A DNA stretch of 64,000 bases from Streptomyces sp. ISL-96 (GTDB lineage Bacteria > Actinomycetota > Actinomycetes > Streptomycetales > Streptomycetaceae), in contig NZ_JAGGPA010000041.1 of assembly GCF_018614035.1 (NCBI RefSeq), positions 62,001 to 126,000 of the forward strand. Direction: 5' to 3'. Position 1 is the stretch's first letter; the number at the start of each line of letters is the position of its first letter. The notes under the pieces were generated by a model. That model was given only the letters and a program-made list of their open reading frames with translations, searched no databases and was not told the DNA's origin. Below are positions 41,675 through 48,255 of the stretch, in pieces. Position numbers and translations under genes: made by a program.

Positions 41675-43126
41675 TCAGTTTTCGCCTTCGGCCACTTCAG
41701 CCGCCGACTGAGCCGCCTGCGCGGCAGCACTTCCCGGACGCTTTCGAGCCACCCAACCCTCGATATTCCTTTGCTGCCCACGGGCAACAGCGAGTGAACC
41801 GGACGGAACATCCTTGGTAATGACAGAGCCCGCCGCGGTGTACGCGCCGTCCCCGACCGTGACAGGAGCCACAAACATGTTGTCCGAGCCCGTGCGGCAG
41901 TGCGAACCAATCGTGGTGTGGTGCTTCTTCTCACCGTCGTAGTTCACGAAGACGCTCGCGGCGCCGATGTTCGTGTACTCGCCGATGGTCGCGTCACCGA
42001 CGTACGACAGATGCGGCACCTTCGTGCCCTCACCGATGACAGCCGCCTTCATCTCCACATACGCACCGGCCTTGGACTTCGGACCGAGCTTCGTACCGGG
42101 CCGCAAATAGGTGTACGGGCCGACCGCCGCCCCCGGCCCGACCTCCGCCCGCTCCGCCACCGTGTTGTCCACGCGAGCGCCCGCATGGACGACCGTGTCC
42201 GTGAGCCGCGAGTTCGGCCCCACCTCACAGCCCTCACCCAAGTGCGTCGCACCCAGCAACTGCGTACCCGGATGCACCACCGCGTCCTGATCGAACGTCA
42301 CCGTCACATCGACGAACGTGGAGAGCGGGTCGACAACGGTCACACCGCTCAGCATCGCCCGCTCAAGCAGCCGCGCGTTGAGCAGCCGGCGCGCCTCGGC
42401 CAGCTGGACCCGGTTGTTGATACCCAGGATCTCCCGATGATCGGAAGCAACCGCCGCACCCACCCGGTGGCCCGCCTCACGCAGGATGCCGAGCACATCC
42501 GTGAGGTATTCCTCACCCTGACTGTTGTCCGTACGGACCTTGCCCAGCGCATCGGCCAGCAGCTGCCCGTCGAACGCGAACACACCGGAATTGATCTCAC
42601 TGATCGCCCGCTGCGCGTCCGTGGCGTCCTTGTGCTCGACGATCCCGGTGACCGCGCCGCTGTCCCGGTCCCGGACGATCCGCCCGTACCCCGTCGAATC
42701 CGGAACCTCGGCGGTCAGCACGGTGCACGCGTTGCCGTCGGCGGCGTGCGTCCGGGCGAGACGGGCCAGGGTGTCACCGGTCAGCAGCGGCGTGTCGCCA
42801 CAGACCACGACGACGGTGCCGTCGATGCCGCCGCCGAGCTGCTCCAGGCCCATGCGGACGGCGTGCCCGGTGCCCTTCTGCTGCTCCTGTACGGCGGTGC
42901 GGGCCTCGGGGTCGATCTCGCCGAGGTGCGCGGCGACCTGCTCGCGGGCGTGGCCGACGACCACGACGAGGTGCTCGGGGTTCAGCTCGCGGGAGGCGGC
43001 GACGACGTGCCCGACGAGCGAGCGCCCGCTGATCTCGTGCAGGACCTTCGGGATGGCCGACTTCATGCGGGTGCCCTCACCCGCTGCGAGGACGACGACG
43101 GCGGCGGCCGGGCGGTTGGCGCTCAC
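41675..43126 (-). CDS. glmU: Bifunctional UDP-GlcNAc pyrophosphorylase/GlcN-1-P acetyltransferase
   Basis: Final two steps to UDP-GlcNAc for peptidoglycan. The N-terminal uridylyltransferase has LAAGEGTRMKS and QQKGTGHAVRM; the C-terminal left-handed beta-helix acyltransferase shows hexapeptide-repeat rungs such as VGPNSRLTDTVV and IGEYTNIGAASVFVNYDGEKKHHTTIGSHCRTG in parts. The GTG at 43126 gives 483 aa, as usual, with GAAGGGC upstream; the residues before it are unlike GlmU. The tRNA-Gln gene lies upstream. Confidence 0.96.
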   Translation of the reverse strand: MSANRPAAAVVVLAAGEGTRMKSAIPKVLHEISGRSLVGHVVAASRELNPEHLVVVVGHAREQVAAHLGEIDPEARTAVQEQQKGTGHAVRMGLEQLGGGIDGTVVVVCGDTPLLTGDTLARLARTHAADGNACTVLTAEVPDSTGYGRIVRDRDSGAVTGIVEHKDATDAQRAISEINSGVFAFDGQLLADALGKVRTDNSQGEEYLTDVLGILREAGHRVGAAVASDHREILGINNRVQLAEARRLLNARLLERAMLSGVTVVDPLSTFVDVTVTFDQDAVVHPGTQLLGATHLGEGCEVGPNSRLTDTVVHAGARVDNTVAERAEVGPGAAVGPYTYLRPGTKLGPKSKAGAYVEMKAAVIGEGTKVPHLSYVGDATIGEYTNIGAASVFVNYDGEKKHHTTIGSHCRTGSDNMFVAPVTVGDGAYTAAGSVITKDVPSGSLAVARGQQRNIEGWVARKRPGSAAAQAAQSAAEVAEGEN

Positions 43127-43195
43127 GGTGATGCCCTTCGGCTTCGGGTGGTGGACACCCGCAGGATACCGGGGGGTGTCATGCGCGAAACGCGG

Positions 43196-43226
43196 GCGGG
43201 TCCTGACCAGTGTGGTCAGGACCCGC
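43196..43226. terminator. Terminator behind tRNA-Gln
   Basis: GCGGGTCCTGACCA (43196-43209) pairs perfectly with TGGTCAGGACCCGC (43213-43226), a 14-bp stem with a 3-base loop directly after the tRNA in its direction of transcription. Confidence 0.85.
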
Positions 43227-43235
43227 AAGGTGAAG

Positions 43236-43306
43236 CTCCCGGGGAAGGAATCGAACCCTCATTCAATGGACCAAAACCATTTGTCCTACCATTAGACGAC
43301 CCGGGA
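43236..43306 (-). tRNA. tRNA-Gln (anticodon TTG)
   Basis: On the minus strand a cloverleaf can be folded: acceptor TCCCGGG / CCCGGGA, D arm GTCTAATGGTAGGAC, anticodon stem AATGG / CCATT around the loop TTTTGGT (anticodon TTG, reading CAA), a 4-base variable loop and a GAGGG-TTCGATT-CCTTC T arm with discriminator G. CCA is not encoded. Located between the HTH/homing-endonuclease-like gene and glmU. Confidence 0.95.
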
Positions 43307-43317
43307 TGGTTCGTCGC

Positions 43318-44187
43318 TTATGTCCGATTTTCTGGATCGGACGCGAGTGACGCCCCTACTATGCCGTACCAGGCGCCTTCCATGCGACGGTAGAGGTCGG
43401 CGCTCTTGGTGACGTAGATGCTCAGGCAACCCCGGTACGCGTCGCCTGTGTTCTTGCGGACGGTCTTGGGATTGTGCCGCTTGAGTGTTGCCTTGTTGAA
43501 GGCGAAGGGTGCCACGCCTGCGACCTCCGCCCAGAACTGTTCGGCGGCGGGCACGTCGGCCGATTCGTGAATGCTGACGGAGAGGCGCAGGCGCTCACGG
43601 GGCACCTCGAGCAGGTCGAGCCATCGCAGGTAGAGCTTGATCACGTTCGGGTCGCTGTTGATGAACTTAAGAGACTCGCGCCGGTCGTACCACTTGTCCT
43701 TGCCGCCCTCGGCCCAGTAGAGCGTGACACCGGCGAGGAAGAGTTCGCGGTCCGTCAGTGTGCCGACTGCCTCCGTAGCGGCACGCTTGGTCCTCTCCCG
43801 CTCAATTTCACGTCGCTGGTTTGTTGCCTCCCAGCCTCGCTTCCCGATAGTGGATGCCTCCTCGCGGGTCCTCTTCGGCGGCTTGGGCAGCTCCCGGACC
43901 CACAAAGAGATCGAGCTCTTCGAGCAGCCCAGCTCCAGCTGGATCTGGTCGTACGTGAGGCCCTGGAGGCGTAGCTCGCGGGCCTTCGCCCGCAGGTCGT
44001 CCTTCGCGTTGGGGCGCTTGGTCCAGTCGGGGGCGGGTTCGCCGTCGAGGAGGCGGTTGAGGATGTCGTTGTTGTCGACCTGGATGAGGTCGCGGATCTG
44101 GCGGCGGCTGAGGCCCTGGCGGCGGAGTGAGATCGCCTGCTCCCGGAGGCCTTCGAAGTCGGCGTACTTGCCGAGGATTTCCGTCAT
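43318..44187 (-). CDS. HTH plus LAGLIDADG-like protein next to tRNA-Gln
   Basis: 289 aa with two HTH-like N-terminal segments (LREQAISLRRQGLSRRQIRDLIQV and RAKARELRLQGLTYDQIQLELGCSKSSISLWVREL in parts), a basic helical linker (REIERERTKRAATEAVG), then a C-terminal domain with GVTLYWAEGGKD, FINSDPNVIKLYLRWLDLL, SIHESADVPAAEQFWAEV and KRHNPKTVRKNTGDAYRGC. The C-terminal part resembles a homing-endonuclease-like fold of a family common in actinomycetes but without a proven function. The gene's stop lies 11 bases from the tRNA on the same strand. A mobile or regulatory role is inference. Confidence 0.75.
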   Translation of the reverse strand: MTEILGKYADFEGLREQAISLRRQGLSRRQIRDLIQVDNNDILNRLLDGEPAPDWTKRPNAKDDLRAKARELRLQGLTYDQIQLELGCSKSSISLWVRELPKPPKRTREEASTIGKRGWEATNQRREIERERTKRAATEAVGTLTDRELFLAGVTLYWAEGGKDKWYDRRESLKFINSDPNVIKLYLRWLDLLEVPRERLRLSVSIHESADVPAAEQFWAEVAGVAPFAFNKATLKRHNPKTVRKNTGDAYRGCLSIYVTKSADLYRRMEGAWYGIVGASLASDPENRT

Positions 44188-44341
44188 GCGAGCAGCCTTG
44201 TTCGTTATGCGGTGTCCTGGGTCGAAAGTGCGGGCGATTCAATAGTTCGTGTGGACAACACATGTTTCGGGGGCCAACGGCTGTTTCCGCACTCGTCCGG
44301 TCTCCGGATATTGGGTGGCGGGCGCCCGTAGGGTGGTCGGC

Positions 44342-45679
44342 ATGACCGTTACGGGGGCAGATCAGGACGCCACGGGCATGACCGCCCGGCGCTTCTGGTG
44401 GTGGGACAGGCGGCGCAGTGTCGTCCTGGATGTGGGGCTGGCGCTGGTTTCGGCGCTCGAATGTGCGTTGGAGGGTGTGAGGTTCGCGGGGAACGCGGGG
44501 CTGCCGGTTCCGCTGGGGGTGGTGTTCGGGCTGGTCGCGGGGTCCGTGCTGGTCGTGCGGCGGCGGTGGCCGATCGCGGTGGTGCTGGTGTCGATCGCCG
44601 TGACGCCGGCCGAGATGGCTTTCCTGATGGGCATCGTGTCGCTGTACACGCTGGCCGCGTCGGAGGTGCCGCGCCGGATCACGGTGGTGCTGGCGGGGAT
44701 GTCGCTGGCCGGGACGTTGATCGTGACGTTCGTACGGACCCAGCAGGACGTGGCGAACGCCACGGACGGGGACTTCAGGCCCGGGCCCTGGTACGTGCCG
44801 GTGGTTTCGTTGTTCTTGTCGCTGGGGCTGACGGGGCCGCCGGTGTTGTACGGGCTCTATATAGGGGCGCGGCGGCGGTTGATGGAGAGCTTGCGGGAGC
44901 GGGCGGATTCGCTGGAGCGGGAGCTGTCGCTGCTGGCGGACCGGGCGGAGGAGCGGGCCGAGTGGGCGCGTACGGAGGAGCGGACGCGGATCGCGCGTGA
45001 GATGCACGATGTGGTCGCGCACCGGGTGAGTCTGATGGTGGTGCATGCGGCGGCGCTGCAGGCGGTGGCGTTGAAGGACCCGGCCAAGGCGGTGAAGAAC
45101 GCGGCGCTGGTCGGGGACATGGGGCGGCGGGCGCTGAGGGAGTTGCGGGAGATGCTCGGGGTGCTGCGGTCGGGGGATGCGGGGGGTTCTGGGGCGCGGT
45201 CGTTGACGTCGTCGGCTGTTCCGCTGGCGGCGGTGGGTGCGGCGGCTGCGGCTGTGGCTGCCGCCGAGGCGGAGGACGGGCCGTATCTGGCCGATCTTGA
45301 GGCGCTGGTGGGGCAGTCGCGGCAGGCGGGGATGGTGGTGGAGTTCTCGGTGGAGGGCGATCCGGTCGACTGCGGGGCGCTGGTGGAGCAGACGGCGTAC
45401 CGCGTGGTGCAGGAAGCCCTGACGAACGTGCACAAGCACGCGGCGGGGGCGAAGACGTGGGTGCGGCTCGCGCACCGCGGCTCGGAGGTCGCGATGCAGG
45501 TCGAGAACGGGCCGTCGGACGCCGGGACGGCTGACGCGGGGCTGCCGAGCGGGGGGAATGGGCTGGTGGGGATGCGGGAGCGGGTGACGGCGCTGGGGGG
45601 CGTCTTCGTGTCCGGCCCGACGGACGCGGGCGGCTTCCGCGTCTCGGCGGTACTCCCGGCCCGCCCGCGCGGAACGTAG
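44342..45679 (+). CDS. Orphan sensor histidine kinase (HisKA_3/DesK type)
   Basis: 445 aa. Four or five N-terminal membrane helices (about 25-190), a coiled-coil linker (RERADSLERELSLLADRAEERAEW in parts), the DHp histidine box EERTRIAREMHDVVAHRVSLM with His222, and an HATPase domain with N-box QEALTNVHKHA and G2 GNGLVGMRERV. No response regulator gene adjoins on either side, which is unusual since HisKA_3 kinases normally pair with a LuxR-type regulator. The ATG at 44342 is preferred over an upstream in-frame start at 44249. The nearest LuxR regulators are over 20 kb away. Confidence 0.9.
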   Translation: MTVTGADQDATGMTARRFWWWDRRRSVVLDVGLALVSALECALEGVRFAGNAGLPVPLGVVFGLVAGSVLVVRRRWPIAVVLVSIAVTPAEMAFLMGIVSLYTLAASEVPRRITVVLAGMSLAGTLIVTFVRTQQDVANATDGDFRPGPWYVPVVSLFLSLGLTGPPVLYGLYIGARRRLMESLRERADSLERELSLLADRAEERAEWARTEERTRIAREMHDVVAHRVSLMVVHAAALQAVALKDPAKAVKNAALVGDMGRRALRELREMLGVLRSGDAGGSGARSLTSSAVPLAAVGAAAAAVAAAEAEDGPYLADLEALVGQSRQAGMVVEFSVEGDPVDCGALVEQTAYRVVQEALTNVHKHAAGAKTWVRLAHRGSEVAMQVENGPSDAGTADAGLPSGGNGLVGMRERVTALGGVFVSGPTDAGGFRVSAVLPARPRGT

Positions 45680-45760
45680 CCGCCGCGTGCGCATTCGGCT
45701 CCGCTTTCGGCTGCGGCGTGTGGTGGCGATGTGGCGATGTGGCGCGGTGCCGGAGGGGGC

Positions 45761-45863
45761 GTGTCGGGGCGCTCCCCGCAGGGCGTTGAACGCAGCCACG
45801 CCGAGCGAATCGCGGTGGCCGAACGTTCGACGCCCGAGGAGACGCCGCGGCGCGGCGCCGACC
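45761..45863. repeat. Dispersed intergenic repeat, copy B
   Basis: The counterpart of 8361-8465: the first 23 bases are identical, the next 35 or so diverge, and the second block (45819-45863) differs at 4 of 45 positions. It fills the gap behind the histidine kinase gene, as copy A fills the gap ahead of rsmA. Both copies keep the same orientation on the plus strand. Confidence 0.8.
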
Positions 45864-45909
45864 ACGTAGCCCCCGCGAACCGCGCGCGCCGCCCGGCTCC
45901 GGCGCGGTG

Positions 45910-46419
45910 CTACGCCGGGGTCAGCCGGCTGGGCTGGGTGCCGGTGATCAGGGTGGAGAGGGCGTGGTCGAGGTCCGGGCCCAGGTACCAGTCGCCCGTG
46001 TGGTCCAGGCTGTAGACGCGGCCCTCCACATCGATCGCGAGCACCGCCTGCCCGTCGTACCCCTCGCCGCCGAGTTCCGTGCCCAGCGGGCACACCTCCG
46101 TGCCGAGGGCCCGGCCGAGGTCGGCGAGCGTACGGGCGTGGTGCAGTCCGCTGAGGGGATCGAAACGTACGGGTGTGGGCGCGATCTGCCGGCCCGGGCC
46201 CGGCGGCGTGATGTGCAGGCCGCCGAATTCGGCCCACGCCTCTACCGCCGCGGGGAACACGCTGTGCTGGTGGCCGACCGGTGACGTGTGGGCGCGCAGG
46301 GTGTCGGCCCAGTGCTCCGCCTGCCGTATGTCCCAGCGTCCGGGCTGCCAGCCGGCCGCGCGCAGGGCGGCGTCCACGGCTACCGGGAAGCGGGTGGTGC
46401 TGGTGTTGGGGGCCGGCAT
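45910..46419 (-). CDS. SUKH-3 family immunity-type protein
   Basis: 169 aa with the SUKH-3 pattern: FPVAVDAALRAAGWQPGRWD, FPAAVEAWAEFGGL, GTELGGEGYDGQAVLAIDVEGRVY and DWYLGPDLDHALSTLITG. SUKH-superfamily proteins neutralise secreted or nuclease-type toxins. It lies 10 bases downstream of the YwqJ-like deaminase gene, the usual toxin-then-immunity order, so it is the likely antidote to that deaminase. Confidence 0.85.
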   Translation of the reverse strand: MPAPNTSTTRFPVAVDAALRAAGWQPGRWDIRQAEHWADTLRAHTSPVGHQHSVFPAAVEAWAEFGGLHITPPGPGRQIAPTPVRFDPLSGLHHARTLADLGRALGTEVCPLGTELGGEGYDGQAVLAIDVEGRVYSLDHTGDWYLGPDLDHALSTLITGTQPSRLTPA

Positions 46420-46429
46420 GGGGTGCGGG

Positions 46430-47032
46430 TCAGCCCTTCTCGTTGGTGGTCGCGGTCGGGTCTACGGCACGTACGCCGAAATGGGCGAGCATCGGCGTAC
46501 AGGATCGGCACGGCGGTGCGTAGCTGCCGTGCAGGGGATCGCCGTCCTCGCGGATGCGGCGTGCCGTGAGTTTGGAGTGCTTCAGGGAGCGGCGGGCCTC
46601 GCCCGTGGTGAGCGGTTTGCGGGAGGCGCGCTTGGAGCGTGCGCCTTCGGTGGCGGTGATGTGCCGGGAGAGGAGGATCGCTTCCGGGCAGCGGCCGGTG
46701 AAGCGTTCTCGCTGGCCGCTGGTGAGGGTGTCGAGGAAGTCCTGGACGAGCGGGTGCAGCGCCGGCGGCTGGTCGCCCCTGCCGGCGGTGCACATCAGCG
46801 TGTCGGCGCCGCGTACCGAGAGTGCGGCGGCGACTGTCGGCAGGATGCCGTCCCGGCGGTGGCTGAGCGCGGGCACGTGGGTGGGATCGGTGCTGCTCCA
46901 GCTGAGGCGCGGGTCTCCGGCTGTGGCTGTGTCTGCGCCTGTGGCCGCCGCTGCCGACGTCTTCGTTGTCGCTGTCGTGGCCGTGGCCGTGCCCGTCGGT
47001 GTCGTCGTGGCGGCTGTCTGTGCCGTGTGCAT
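46430..47032 (-). CDS. YwqJ-like deaminase-family protein (toxin-type)
   Basis: 200 aa from ATG 47032 (GGAGGGG upstream). The first 60 residues are a Thr/Ala-rich low-complexity tail. The deaminase core has the Cys-x-Glu pair GRCPEAILLSRHI and the PCxxC zinc motif APPCRSCTPML, as in YwqJ-like nucleic-acid/nucleotide deaminases of polymorphic toxin systems. No signal peptide or secretion domain is present, so delivery out of the cell is unclear. Immediately followed by the SUKH-3 gene. Confidence 0.82.
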   Translation of the reverse strand: MHTAQTAATTTPTGTATATTATTKTSAAAATGADTATAGDPRLSWSSTDPTHVPALSHRRDGILPTVAAALSVRGADTLMCTAGRGDQPPALHPLVQDFLDTLTSGQRERFTGRCPEAILLSRHITATEGARSKRASRKPLTTGEARRSLKHSKLTARRIREDGDPLHGSYAPPCRSCTPMLAHFGVRAVDPTATTNEKG

Positions 47033-47270
47033 GGTGGTGCTCCCCTCCGTGCCCGCGACGGTAGCCGCTGGTGTGCACGCCCCCGCGTTGCTGGGACAGC
47101 CTGCCAAATGTGTCCGCTGGTACGGAAGCTGGGTCGGTGAATCGTGTACGTGTGTCGCCAGGTGGTGACCCCGGTGTGACGGTTCGTTACGCAAGGCGAG
47201 GGGCGGGGCCGCGTGTTGTCCCACCGCATAGGCTGTCCGGATCAGCCAGACGCAGCAGGGGGCAACCGCC

Positions 47271-48248
47271 ATGACGACAGGTCGGCTCGGGCAGCAAGCC
47301 GCGCCACCGAATGCGGCCTACGCCGGGCAGCTCGTGCACTTCCCGGACCCGGTCCGGGCCTCCCGCCATCCTCAGGGTGTGCGTGTTGACGACGCCGGCT
47401 TCCCGGTTTTCACGCCGTACGCGCGTGCTGTCGCGGAGATCGCCGAGCCCCCGGAGGGTTTCGGCGTCGATGAACTGCGGCTTACCGACTACGTGTCCGC
47501 CAATGCGGCGCTGGCCGCCGACGGGCATGACCTGTGGGACACGATCCCGGCGGTCGCGACCCCGCACGGCTGGACCTGGCACCACGTGGCGAACACCCGG
47601 CGCATGGAACTCGTACCCGTAGAGGTGAAGGCGCTTTTGCGTCACCACGGTGGGTTGACGACGGCCGCCGTCGATCAGGACAAGCGCGGTACGCGGCCCC
47701 TTCAGGAGACGCGGCCGGCCCATTTCGGGCTGCCGAAGGGTTCCGTATCGGTGAGTGAGCAGCAGATCCTGGGCGTGGAGGAGGATCTCGGCTACCGGCT
47801 TCCGGGCGCGTACAGGTCCTTCCTGAAGGCGGCGGGCGGTTGCGCGCCGGTGGGCGCTGCGCTGGACGCGGAGCTGGGGCTGCTGGTCGACCAGCCGTTC
47901 TTCACTGTGCGGGACGAGGCCGCGGTGAATGATCTGGTGTACGTCAACAAGTGCTTGCGCGACCACATGACCAAGGACTATCTGGGCGTCGCTTTCGTGC
48001 AGGGCGGTCTGCTGGCCGTGAAGGTCAGGGGCGAGGCGGTGGGGTCGGTGTGGTTCGTCGCGTACGACGACGCGCGGGACCGCGACGGCTGGACGGTGAA
48101 TGACCGCGTGGAGCGGCTGCTGCTGCCCTGCGGCGACGACTTCGACGCTTTTCTGCAGCGGCTGGCGGGCAATCCGCCGGAGCTGGAGACCGTGGCGAAC
48201 CTGATGGTGGACGGCGGCTTCGCGCGCGCCGTCCCGGTGGAGGGGTGA
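47271..48248 (+). CDS. WHH-nuclease-domain protein fused to SMI1/KNR4 (SUKH-1) domain
   Basis: 325 aa. The N-terminal half (about 60-135) has the HNH/EndoVII 'WHH' motif: LWDTIPAVATPHGWTWHHVANTRRMELVPVEVKALLRHHGG in parts, with the W-H-H, M-x-LV and C-terminal H-x-GG residues. The C-terminal half (about 155-290) is a SUKH domain: SEQQILGVEEDLGYRLPGAYRSFLKAAGGC. Toxin-like and immunity-like modules in one chain suggest an intracellular, self-restrained nuclease or a decoy (inference). Divergent from the YwqJ gene; coupled to the next gene by a 7-base gap with GGAGGGG. Confidence 0.82.
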   Translation: MTTGRLGQQAAPPNAAYAGQLVHFPDPVRASRHPQGVRVDDAGFPVFTPYARAVAEIAEPPEGFGVDELRLTDYVSANAALAADGHDLWDTIPAVATPHGWTWHHVANTRRMELVPVEVKALLRHHGGLTTAAVDQDKRGTRPLQETRPAHFGLPKGSVSVSEQQILGVEEDLGYRLPGAYRSFLKAAGGCAPVGAALDAELGLLVDQPFFTVRDEAAVNDLVYVNKCLRDHMTKDYLGVAFVQGGLLAVKVRGEAVGSVWFVAYDDARDRDGWTVNDRVERLLLPCGDDFDAFLQRLAGNPPELETVANLMVDGGFARAVPVEG

Positions 48249-48255
48249 CGGTCCG

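Noticed and set aside
45732..45905. Short ORFs containing GVSGRSPQGVER in both dispersed repeats as a shared small protein family
   Set aside because: The reading frame is shared only because the DNA is repeated; lengths, flanks and start sites differ and codon bias is poor.
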